Below are positions 32,389-40,670 of a stretch of 64,000 nucleotides of DNA, piece after piece. Position 1 is the stretch's first letter. The number at the start of each line of letters is the position of its first letter. The position numbers and the translations under genes are program-made. Source of the stretch: Arcobacter sp. CECT 8986 (GTDB lineage Bacteria; Campylobacterota; Campylobacteria; Campylobacterales; Arcobacteraceae). The notes beneath the pieces were generated by a model. The model saw only the letters and a list, made by a program, of their open reading frames with translations. It did no database searches and was not told the DNA's origin. The DNA is taken from positions 124,001-188,000 of the forward strand of contig NZ_PDKG01000001.1 in NCBI RefSeq assembly GCF_004116725.1, in the 5' to 3' direction.

Positions 32389-35263
32389 GTTCTGGCTCTC
32401 CTAGATAAAAACCTTGAGAATAATCTATTCCCATATCTTTTATAATCTCATGAATCTCTTTTGAGTGAACATACTCAGCAACTGTTTTTATATTTAGTTT
32501 TTTTGTAAAAGAGACAATCAATTCTGTAACTATTTTTGCATTTAAATCTTGATTTATATATCTAATCATAGAACCATCAATTTTTACAATATCTACATTT
32601 AATTTCATTAGGTATTCAAAGTTTGAATATCCAGTACCAAAATCATCAATAGCAATTTTACAACCTAAACTTTTCATTTTCTCTATAAAATCACTTATCT
32701 CTTGATAATTTTCTATACCCTCTTCTTCTACTATTTCTAAAATAACCCTTTGAGATATTGCTTTATATTTAGCTAAATTATCTTCTAATAGTTGAACTGT
32801 TGGTCTATATAAAATATCTTCAATTGTTAAATTTATAGAAAATTCTGCATCTTTATCACTAAAATATTTAAATGATTTATTTATCATTATTTGAGTTAAT
32901 TTATTATATAACTTCGCTTTTTTAGCAACATGTAAAAAGTGAAATGGTGATATAACAGTTCCATCTGAATCTATCATTCTTACTAAACACTCATATTTTT
33001 CAACTTTATTATTTTTATTTGATACTATTGGTTGAGCAAATACTACCAATCTATCATCTTCTATTGCTTCTTTTAATTTTTTTGTCCAAGTTACATTTTC
33101 TATTAGACTATTTTTTATACCTCTATTTTCATCAAAAACAATAATCTCTTTATTCTCTAGTTTTGCATGATTTTTTGCCATTTCTGCATTAATAAAGTAG
33201 TTTCTTTCAGAAGAGATACCAGCAATAAAATCTACTTCAAGCTTATTATTATCAATAGTAAACTCAAATTTTTTAACATCATTTATAATTTTTTGACATA
33301 AAGTTTTGAACTCTTGCAGATTCATATCATTACTTGTTAGAAGTATTGCAAACTCATCACCTTGAAGTTTATATAAATTTAGATAGTTTTGATGAACCAT
33401 ACTATTTAACAGTTTTGCCACTTCTATTAATAACTTATCACCTACTTCAAATCCATAGTATTCATTTATCTCTTTAAATCTTTGAATATTAAATACAGAC
33501 AATATTAAATGTTGACAAGAGTCTAAATCTTCAAGTAGTTTTTGTCTATTGCTTAGCCCTGTCAATAAATCTGTTGTTTGAAGTCTTATTCTTTTTTCTT
33601 GACTTATCAAATCACTAATATCATATCTAATTGCAATAAACTCACTAATAGCACCATCTACATCTAAAATAGGAACAATTGTAGATTTTACATAATATGC
33701 ACTTCCATCTTTTGCTCTATTTTTAAGTACACCTTTCCAAACTCTTTTATCAAGTATTGTCTTCCATAAATCTTTATAAACTTCTTTTTTAGTATCTGGA
33801 TGTTTTACAAGATTGTGTTTTGCTCCTAGTAGTTCTTTTCTACTATATCCTGAGATTTTACAAAACTTCTCATTTGCAAAAGTAATTATTCCTTTTGAAT
33901 CTGTCTTAGATACAATTGCACTTACATCAACTGCTTTTTTATACTCATTTAACAAAGACAAATTGATAAGAACTTCTTTATTTTTATTTTCTAACTCTTT
34001 TTCATTTTGTATTTTTGTTTGTATCATTTTATTAGCTTGATTTGCTAACTCTTTAAACTCTAAGAAGTTTATTTTATCAGTATTAATAGTCTCATTATTT
34101 GTATTTGCATTTTTGAAGAAATCTACAAACAATAAAAAAGAGCTATCTAAATCTTTAAAAATTTTCTTTGTCAAAATCACAATAAAAGCAAATAATATAA
34201 AAAATACAAGTAAAGAATATCCAAGTTTATAAAGTGCTTTTGTCTCTAGTAACTCTTTTTGTTTTTTTATTAAAGCTTCCATTTTATCAAGATATACACC
34301 TGTTCCTATTATCCAGTGCCATTTTTCAAATTTTTTAATATATGTAAGTTTTTCGATTTTCTCTTTTGAATCTTGTCTATGCCATTTATAAGTTAAGAAC
34401 TCTTCATCTTTATTTTTTATACTTTTTAAAATACTTTTTAAAATACTTTTTTCATAAATAGAATCAAGTTTTGTATAACTTTTCCCCTCAGAATCAAGTC
34501 TATATCTATTTGCTAAAATTGTTCCATCATAATTTAGTAAAAAAACATACCCATTTTCAAAAGTTGAAAGATTTCTTATTCTATCGATTGCCTCTTTTTT
34601 TAGCTCTTCTTCCATTCTAGACATATAATCAGCAGATACTAAAACCATATTAAAAGGCTCTAATACTTTTACATAACCTTTTTTATCTTCTTCTTTATTT
34701 GAAATAGGAGAGATAAATCCCCAACTAACAAAACCCTCTTTTTTATTAGTTGCTACATTTAAAATCTCATTTAAGATAATCTTTCCATTATTATCTTTAT
34801 AGTTTTTTAATTTATAGCTATTATTGTATTTACTATTTGCACCATGAAAAATAATCTTTCCATTAAAATCTAATAAAAAGTAATATCCATATCCATCATA
34901 AAACTTCATACTACTTAAAGAACTTTCTATAAGTTGTAAAATCTCTTTTTTTGATTTTGTATCTTTGTATTTATTATAAAGATTTAAAGCAAGATTATAA
35001 CCTTCGTATGTTCTTTGTTTTAAACTTTTATTTAAAAACTCTTCTTTTTTATCATAATTGTACTCTATTAATGAAATAGCTTTATCTATTTCTATTTTTA
35101 GATTTGATTTTTGTTTTTCTAAATACTCTTCTCTTACTGAGTGTTCATTTTCTTTATAAAGCTTATATTCATAAGAAAAATCGAAGATTTTCATAATTAT
35201 AATAGAAAAAAGTGACACAATTAATATTAAATAAAATATGACTTTTGATAGTTGTTTTGTCAT
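32378..35263 (-). CDS. Cache-PAS-GGDEF-EAL sensor protein (cyclic di-GMP turnover)
   Basis: 961 residues: an N-terminal membrane helix, a periplasmic Cache-type double sensor (about 40-340, with two FLLDF/FLLNY-type strands), a second helix near 350, a PAS domain (about 440-560, ITFANEKFCKISGYSRKELL), GGDEF and EAL. The GGDEF site reads LQGDEF, so the first Gly is lost and cyclase activity is doubtful. The EAL domain has ECLVR, NLT, EIVEEEG, IDDFGTGYSN, VKIDGSMI and QGFYLG, so it keeps the residues of a working phosphodiesterase with Ala changed to Cys. It probably degrades cyclic di-GMP in response to a periplasmic ligand. Confidence 0.9.
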   Translation of the reverse strand: MTKQLSKVIFYLILIVSLFSIIIMKIFDFSYEYKLYKENEHSVREEYLEKQKSNLKIEIDKAISLIEYNYDKKEEFLNKSLKQRTYEGYNLALNLYNKYKDTKSKKEILQLIESSLSSMKFYDGYGYYFLLDFNGKIIFHGANSKYNNSYKLKNYKDNNGKIILNEILNVATNKKEGFVSWGFISPISNKEEDKKGYVKVLEPFNMVLVSADYMSRMEEELKKEAIDRIRNLSTFENGYVFLLNYDGTILANRYRLDSEGKSYTKLDSIYEKSILKSILKSIKNKDEEFLTYKWHRQDSKEKIEKLTYIKKFEKWHWIIGTGVYLDKMEALIKKQKELLETKALYKLGYSLLVFFILFAFIVILTKKIFKDLDSSFLLFVDFFKNANTNNETINTDKINFLEFKELANQANKMIQTKIQNEKELENKNKEVLINLSLLNEYKKAVDVSAIVSKTDSKGIITFANEKFCKISGYSRKELLGAKHNLVKHPDTKKEVYKDLWKTILDKRVWKGVLKNRAKDGSAYYVKSTIVPILDVDGAISEFIAIRYDISDLISQEKRIRLQTTDLLTGLSNRQKLLEDLDSCQHLILSVFNIQRFKEINEYYGFEVGDKLLIEVAKLLNSMVHQNYLNLYKLQGDEFAILLTSNDMNLQEFKTLCQKIINDVKKFEFTIDNNKLEVDFIAGISSERNYFINAEMAKNHAKLENKEIIVFDENRGIKNSLIENVTWTKKLKEAIEDDRLVVFAQPIVSNKNNKVEKYECLVRMIDSDGTVISPFHFLHVAKKAKLYNKLTQIMINKSFKYFSDKDAEFSINLTIEDILYRPTVQLLEDNLAKYKAISQRVILEIVEEEGIENYQEISDFIEKMKSLGCKIAIDDFGTGYSNFEYLMKLNVDIVKIDGSMIRYINQDLNAKIVTELIVSFTKKLNIKTVAEYVHSKEIHEIIKDMGIDYSQGFYLGEPEHIE

Positions 35264-35422
35264 TTAATCTCCCCAAAAAATAATACAATATAATATCCAA
35301 ATAAAGATTAGAATTATTTTTAACAACTTGTCACAAGACAACTAATGTCACACATAAATAATATTTTAATATTTTATTTAATATTTTTATTGTAAAACAT
35401 ATTATTAATATATAGGAAACAT

Positions 35423-37189
35423 ATGTCAAAGAAAATAACAATAAAATATATCTGGAATCTACTATTACACAAAAAAAAGCAACTTATTTTAGGACAATTT
35501 GTAACAATAATAGCTATTTTAATAAGTGTACCAATACCTTTAATGCTGCCAGCTTTGGTTGATGAAGTTTTACTTCATAAACCTGATTTTTTTGTAAATA
35601 ATATAGATAATCTTTTTGGAAATGGAAGTGCATTTTATTATGTAGTTATTGTAACTGTATGCGTTATAATTTTAAGATTTTTACATTTTTTATTTACTGC
35701 AATTACCACAAAAATTTTTACTTCTATTGCAAAATATATAACATTTAAAATAAGAGAAAAACTTTTAAATCATCTAAAGATTGTATCAATGAACGAATAC
35801 GAAACACTTGGTAGTGGCTCAATCTCTGCAAATTTAATAACAGATGTAAATACACTTGATGGATTTATTATAACAGGTGCTAGTAAACTTGTATCTTCAA
35901 CTTTAACTTTACTTGCAGTTTCATTTGTACTTATTGCTATTCATCCTGTTTTAGGACTTATGATTCTTATTATTCAGCCAATAATAATATTTCTATCTAA
36001 AAAAATAGCAAGAAGTGTAGGAACACTAAAAAAAGAAGAGAATAAAGCTATTGGAAATTTCCAAGAAAATGTAGGAGAAGTTCTTGAGCTTTTTGGACAA
36101 ATAAAAGCAAGTAATAAAGAGAAAGATTTTTTTGATGAGAGTATAAAAAAAGCACAAAACGTAAAAGATACATCAAATGAATTTAATTATAAAAGTATCG
36201 CTTATGAAAGATTTTCATTTACTATTTTTCTTGCATCATTTGAGATTTTAAGAGCAGCAGGACTTTTGATGGTTGCTTATAGTGATTTAAGTATTGGTAT
36301 GATGTTTGCAATGTTTGGATATATTTGGTTTATTATGACTCCTGTTCAAGATATCTTATCTTTACAATACTCTTATGCACAAGCAAAAACTGCACTAGAA
36401 AGAATAAACAAAATTTTAGAACTACAAACAGAAGATAGTGGAGATAAAAAAATTGAAGAAGATTATCTAAATATAGAACTAAAAAAACTCTATTTTAAAT
36501 ACAATGAAGATAAAGATATATTAAAAAACATATCTTTAAAAATTGATTTTAAAGATAAAGTAGCCCTTATTGGAGCAAGTGGTAGTGGTAAAACAACACT
36601 AGCACAAGTTATCTCTAGTTTTTATAGTAAATACAAAGGTGAATTACTATACAACAATGAAAAAATAGAAAACATAAAAAAAGACTCTATACGAAGTTCT
36701 ATATTTTTAGTATTACAAATGCCAATTTTATTTAATAACACTCTTAGATTTAACATAACAATGGGAAATAAAAACATAAAAGATGAAGATATTTTCAAAG
36801 CCTTGAAAGTAGCTCAATTAGAAGAGACTGTATTAAAAATGCCTAAAAAATTAGATACAATTGTAGGAAGACATGGTATAAGATTGAGTGGAGGACAAAG
36901 ACAAAGATTATCAATCGCAAGAATGATAATAGCAAATCCTAAAGTAGTAATCTTTGATGAATCAACCTCAGCTCTTGATGTACATACAGAAGTAAAACTT
37001 TTTGAAGCATTAGAACCAATACTAAAAGATAAAACTGTAATAACTATTGCTCATAGATTAAGTACAGTGAAAAATGCCGACAAAATATATGTTTTAAATA
37101 ATGGTAAATTAGTTCAAGAAGGAACACACAAACAATTAGAGCAAGAAGAAGGCCACTATTTGGATTTTGTAAAAAATCAATTAATTTAA
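35423..37189 (+). CDS. ABC transporter, fused permease and ATPase
   Basis: 588 residues: a six-helix exporter domain (to about 320), then an ATPase with Walker A LIGASGSGKTTLAQ (about 386-399), Q-loop VLQM, signature RLSGGQRQRLSIAR, Walker B VVIFDES and switch His in TIAHRLS. This is a half-transporter of the MsbA/lipid or peptide exporter type, with no peptidase domain. The Aat-like gene follows after only about 10 bp and is probably co-transcribed. Substrate unknown. Confidence 0.92.
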   Translation: MSKKITIKYIWNLLLHKKKQLILGQFVTIIAILISVPIPLMLPALVDEVLLHKPDFFVNNIDNLFGNGSAFYYVVIVTVCVIILRFLHFLFTAITTKIFTSIAKYITFKIREKLLNHLKIVSMNEYETLGSGSISANLITDVNTLDGFIITGASKLVSSTLTLLAVSFVLIAIHPVLGLMILIIQPIIIFLSKKIARSVGTLKKEENKAIGNFQENVGEVLELFGQIKASNKEKDFFDESIKKAQNVKDTSNEFNYKSIAYERFSFTIFLASFEILRAAGLLMVAYSDLSIGMMFAMFGYIWFIMTPVQDILSLQYSYAQAKTALERINKILELQTEDSGDKKIEEDYLNIELKKLYFKYNEDKDILKNISLKIDFKDKVALIGASGSGKTTLAQVISSFYSKYKGELLYNNEKIENIKKDSIRSSIFLVLQMPILFNNTLRFNITMGNKNIKDEDIFKALKVAQLEETVLKMPKKLDTIVGRHGIRLSGGQRQRLSIARMIIANPKVVIFDESTSALDVHTEVKLFEALEPILKDKTVITIAHRLSTVKNADKIYVLNNGKLVQEGTHKQLEQEEGHYLDFVKNQLI

Positions 37190-37199
37190 AGGATTTAGT

Positions 37200-37901
37200 A
37201 TTATAAAGTATATAGATAAACAATCACTAGAAGATAATCTTGTTTTAGAATATATATATAACAATAAAAAAGAAAACTACTATTATAGTGATGATTTTTC
37301 AAATGACTTTTATATAAAAGCTGCATACGAAGGATTTATAAGCGTTTCATATGAAGAAGACAACACTTTTGTAATACTTCCAGAAATGCAGTTTGACTAT
37401 GCAGTTTTATATTTTGAAAACTTACATATCTCAAAAAAAGTTAAAAAACTTCTAAATGATAGTTCTTATAGTTTTAGAATAAATAAAAACATAGAACAAA
37501 CACTTGATTTAATAGAACAATATCATAAAGACTCATGGATAAAAGACGAATATAAACAAACACTTCTAAACTTACAAAATTATCCTAATAATTTAGGTTT
37601 TGAAATATTTTCAAGTGAAATATTAGACAAAAGTACAAACCAAATAGTAGCAGCAGAGATAGGATATAAAATAGGTGCAATTTATACAAGTTTAAGTGGC
37701 TTTTATAGTAAAGAAAAAAAGTATAATAACTATGGAAAATTACAACTTGTACTATTAGGTAAATACCTTTTAAATAATGGCTATAAACTATGGAATTTAG
37801 GACATCCATATATGAAGTATAAGTTTGATTTAGGTGCTACACTTTTATCAAGAATTGAGTTTATAAAACAACTTAAAAAATATAGAGATTTAAAAATCTA
37901 A
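37200..37901 (+). CDS. Aat-like aminoacyl-transferase with a probable ATT start
   Basis: The reading frame stays open well upstream of its first ATG (37386) and ends at an in-frame TAA at 37182. The upstream part (KAAYEGFISVSYEEDNTFVI) fits the N-terminal domain of leucyl/phenylalanyl-tRNA-protein transferases, and the rest (YSFRINKNIEQTLDLIEQYH, TSLSGFYSKEKKYNNYGKLQ, LATLLSR-like GATLLSRIEFI) fits the GNAT-like half. No ATG, GTG or TTG exists in the 5' part. An AAAGGA site at 37188-37193 is followed after six bases by ATT (37200) and then ATA (37203). An ATT start gives 233 residues, the usual size. True Aat activity is uncertain because key motifs differ. Confidence 0.7.
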   Translation: MIKYIDKQSLEDNLVLEYIYNNKKENYYYSDDFSNDFYIKAAYEGFISVSYEEDNTFVILPEMQFDYAVLYFENLHISKKVKKLLNDSSYSFRINKNIEQTLDLIEQYHKDSWIKDEYKQTLLNLQNYPNNLGFEIFSSEILDKSTNQIVAAEIGYKIGAIYTSLSGFYSKEKKYNNYGKLQLVLLGKYLLNNGYKLWNLGHPYMKYKFDLGATLLSRIEFIKQLKKYRDLKI

Positions 37902-38317
37902 TGATTTCCATTTATTTGAGAATAGTTTTCTAAATTTACATCATTGAAAAACTTCTCGGGATTTGAAACAACAGCTTCAAACTCATAACAATAATTATCT
38001 AAATCATCTGTAAAAAAAGTACGCTTGTTATGTATATTTATCATATCAGAAGAAAAGAACTCTTCATATGAATCATGAGAAGGACTATTCTCTTCTAGAA
38101 ACATAAATAACGCATCTTTTTTTGCTTCGTTATCAAACATTTTATTTAATTGCTTTTTTGAATAATTTAAAAGTACACTGCTTTTCACACAATATCTTTT
38201 TGAAACAACAAAACTATTTTCATTTTTTACAACTTTAGCACTACTATTTTTATAAGTACATCCAGAGAATAAAACAACTAAAATGGTAAAAAAACTATAA
38301 TAAAATATCTTTGACAT
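37898..38317 (-). CDS. Lipoprotein of unknown function
   Basis: 139 residues from the ATG at 38317. It has a lipobox LFSGC (Cys about 20) and a mature part with VVSKRYCVKSSVLLNYSKKQ and a C-terminal DLDNYCYEFEAVVSNPEKFF. Two further cysteines could pair. No family recognised. Its stop overlaps that of the converging Aat-like gene by 4 nt. It is on the same strand as the accessory operon but about 60 bp beyond its last small ORF. Confidence 0.7.
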   Translation of the reverse strand: MSKIFYYSFFTILVVLFSGCTYKNSSAKVVKNENSFVVSKRYCVKSSVLLNYSKKQLNKMFDNEAKKDALFMFLEENSPSHDSYEEFFSSDMINIHNKRTFFTDDLDNYCYEFEAVVSNPEKFFNDVNLENYSQINGNH

Positions 38318-38376
38318 AATCACTTCTTAAAAATTATTCTAAGAAAAATCATATCTTATTTATATAAATATCTAAC

Positions 38377-38490
38377 TTAATTTAGTTTTTCGCAAATATA
38401 ACTTTTTTCTTTTAATTTGATAATTTTTCCCTTTTTGTCTTTGTTCAAAAAGTCTTTTACATTTGAATCATTTCCAGTATTAGTTGGCAT
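38377..38490 (-). CDS. 37-residue ORF, truncated relative of the 56-residue small protein
   Basis: It begins MPTNTGNDSN, identical to the first ten residues of the ORF at 44104-44274, then diverges to a lysine-rich tail (KDFLNKDKKGKIIKLKEKSY). Its ATG lies 11 nt inside the end of the preceding membrane-protein gene, the same overlap as at the other copy. It looks like the edge of a duplicated block fused to unrelated sequence. It may or may not be translated; it is the last ORF of the accessory operon. Confidence 0.5.
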   Translation of the reverse strand: MPTNTGNDSNVKDFLNKDKKGKIIKLKEKSYICEKLN

Positions 38491-39283
38491 TTAATTTTCC
38501 TTTTAAATGATTTAAATTATTAATTATTAATTTATTGCATATTATGAATAAGCTAGAAAATAGGGACATAAAAAGAAAACTATTTAAAAGAAAATAAGCT
38601 CCATAAGAATAAATAAAATTATAAAATATTCTCTTTGTATAAAATCCTGGATGAATATCATTAAAAATTAAATAACTTACATAAAGCCCTACAAAGCACA
38701 TACTTATAGTAGTTAAAATATCTTTTAAAGAATTTGTATACTTTAAATTTAAACTTTTATCTTTAGGGGTTTTAATATAATAAATTGTAAATATGGAAAA
38801 TAATATAATACTAAAAACAAAAATCCAAGAAAAACAAACTTTAAAGGATTGTGGATTGAAAGTGTATTTTTCAAAGTTGTGATAAAATACTTTAAAATAT
38901 GGTTGTATATAAGGATATAAAGAACTGATAAATTCATTTTTGTAAAGCCCTGTTATAGTAAAGATAAAGCCAAATAAAATTGATATAAAAAAACCATAAT
39001 AAAAAAGTCTGGCTTCAAACCTAAAAACATTCAAACTTTTATTTTTATTTTTATCAATCATTTTTTGTAGTTCTGGGTCTTTTAACTTTTTATCTACATA
39101 ATACTTATGAGTTAAACTTTTTTTATACTCTTCTATCTCTTTTCTTCTTTCAATTCTTTCAGCTCTAGTCTTATGTCTATATTTATGTGCTCTTTTTATT
39201 AAATACTTTGATGCAATTATTTTTTGCTCTATTTGAATTACAAGTATTAATGCTATACCAAAAAATAAAATTATATATATCAA
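38480..39283 (-). CDS. Multi-pass membrane protein of the accessory operon (intact copy)
   Basis: 267 residues. The first helix (MIYIILFFGIALILVIQIEQ) is followed by a strongly basic stretch (KRAHKYRHKTRAERIERRKE) and a charged linker with DPELQKMIDKNKNKS. Four or so more membrane helices come after, the first being RLFYYGFFISILFGFIFTIT. No family recognised. The start is TTG with an AGGA site. A second copy, frameshifted, lies at 44264-45029; their first 160 residues are nearly identical, then they diverge. The last codons overlap the MPTNTGNDSN ORF by 11 nt. Confidence 0.7.
   Translation of the reverse strand: MIYIILFFGIALILVIQIEQKIIASKYLIKRAHKYRHKTRAERIERRKEIEEYKKSLTHKYYVDKKLKDPELQKMIDKNKNKSLNVFRFEARLFYYGFFISILFGFIFTITGLYKNEFISSLYPYIQPYFKVFYHNFEKYTFNPQSFKVCFSWIFVFSIILFSIFTIYYIKTPKDKSLNLKYTNSLKDILTTISMCFVGLYVSYLIFNDIHPGFYTKRIFYNFIYSYGAYFLLNSFLFMSLFSSLFIICNKLIINNLNHLKGKLNAN
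38811..39233 (+). repeat. Duplicated block, left copy
   Basis: About 423 bp that match 44571-44979 closely in the same orientation, with scattered substitutions and one 14-bp length difference. It covers the N-terminal 60% of the membrane-protein gene. A second short match around the gene junction (38470-38510 with 44260-44294) shows that the duplication also included the end of the gene and the first codons of the next ORF. Confidence 0.85.
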
Positions 39284-39301
39284 TTTAAATTCCTATATTT
39301 A

Positions 39302-39652
39302 TTAAATATCATTTGTACTATTTTGTGCATAAATAAAATCCACTTTCCCTTCTACAAATAAATATTCATCACTATTTGCTATTATTCTTGTAGAGCCATC
39401 TTCATTTGGTACAATAAAAATATTTTCTCCATCATTCGTCGTATAATGAGTAATATTTCCATACCCACCATCTAATATATCTTTTGACAAAGGAGTAGAG
39501 ATATTACTTCCTGCTGATATAGTATCATCTTCATATAACTTAAACTCTTTATTATTGTTAATCATTGCATATTTATCTGCAACTGTTATCATGTCACATG
39601 TTGCACTTATAGCATCTAAGACTTCTTTTGGTACTATTTCTTCAGTTGCCAT
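39302..39652 (-). CDS. Deletion derivative of the LysM protein's repeat region
   Basis: 116 residues. The N-terminal 35 (MATEEIVPKEVLDAISATCD onward) are unrelated to the large protein, but the rest repeats it: KEF-LYEDDTISAGSNISTP, YGNITHYTTNDGENIFIVPN, then jumps to EDGSTR-IIANSD. The jump matches an in-frame loss of 105 bp between two copies of CCATCTTCATTTG that are both present in the large gene (41095-41107 and 41200-41212). Its ATG overlaps the end of the upstream membrane-protein gene by 11 nt. It may be a functional small paralogue or a relic. Confidence 0.65.
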   Translation of the reverse strand: MATEEIVPKEVLDAISATCDMITVADKYAMINNNKEFKLYEDDTISAGSNISTPLSKDILDGGYGNITHYTTNDGENIFIVPNEDGSTRIIANSDEYLFVEGKVDFIYAQNSTNDI

Positions 39653-40670
39653 TTTCTTGTCCTTCTAGTTTATTAAGTTTTTGTTTGATTTCTTTAATTT
39701 CTTTATTATATTTATTACATGAGTTTTCAAGAATGTCTAATAGTATCAAATCTCCATCTGATAACTTCCAAAATTCATTTTTTATTCCTCTGTTAGATAT
39801 AGAATTATTTGTAATGTTAAGGCTAATTATTAATTTTTCAAAGCTTTTTAAATATTGAGGAATATATATGTTAGAACAATTATTCAATATACCATTTTTA
39901 ATATCTATAGCTATTAACCAATTTAGTCTAGTACTTAAATTATTTAAACTAGTTAACAACCAATCTTTATCTTGATTCTTTTTGTCTCCAAGAAATTTGA
40001 GATATGATTCATAAGATTTAACTTTTGCATTATATAATTTTTTATCACTTTTGAAATTCCGTACCCTTTGTATTTCTGTATCTCCCAAATAATGTTTATC
40101 TATATTTATATGAGAAAAATGTGTTCCAAAAAAGGAATGCATTGCAGAAATAGTATACTTACCAAAATCAACTCCTTTAACTCCATTCTCCCCTAAATTA
40201 ATAATATAATCTGTAAGTTTATATCTTAATTTCATTTCTTCATCTTTTGATAAAAAATAAATATTCATAGAATTGTCATTTCTAAAAGATGAATGAATTT
40301 TATAAATTCTAGCATATGTTAGAAACCACCATACAGCATTTTCAGCATTTTTTGGATTAATATAATACTCACCTTTTTGGAAAAAATAATTTGTAGTAAC
40401 TAGAAATGGTTTCATAAGTTTTGAATCATAATTTATAAATAAATAATCATGTAGTATATTAATCCATAGTGTTGCAATAACATTTGCATGTATAAAATAT
40501 TCTGTTGCTTCTGGATTTACTGATTGATTCGCCTTTACAATAGATTTTGTTGAAAAATAAAAACTCAAATGAATTACAAGAAATATTAATGGAATACTTA
40601 TAAATATTGTAAAGTATTTAAAAAAAATTCTTTTGGAAACCCCTTTAATATTTGACTTAACATGTTCCAT
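39642..40670 (-). CDS. Membrane-anchored protein of unknown function (accessory operon)
   Basis: 342 residues: a basic N-terminus, one membrane helix (YFTIFISIPLIFLVIHLSFYF, about 19-39), then a 300-residue soluble domain rich in aromatic residues (NAENAVWWFLTYARIYKIHS, HSFFGTHFSHINIDKHYLGD) and a C-terminal coiled coil (NKYNKEIKEIKQKLNKLEGQ). The ATG directly follows the stop of the LysM protein gene (TAGATG). I do not recognise a family. It is possibly a partner of the LysM protein. Confidence 0.65.
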   Translation of the reverse strand: MEHVKSNIKGVSKRIFFKYFTIFISIPLIFLVIHLSFYFSTKSIVKANQSVNPEATEYFIHANVIATLWINILHDYLFINYDSKLMKPFLVTTNYFFQKGEYYINPKNAENAVWWFLTYARIYKIHSSFRNDNSMNIYFLSKDEEMKLRYKLTDYIINLGENGVKGVDFGKYTISAMHSFFGTHFSHINIDKHYLGDTEIQRVRNFKSDKKLYNAKVKSYESYLKFLGDKKNQDKDWLLTSLNNLSTRLNWLIAIDIKNGILNNCSNIYIPQYLKSFEKLIISLNITNNSISNRGIKNEFWKLSDGDLILLDILENSCNKYNKEIKEIKQKLNKLEGQENGN

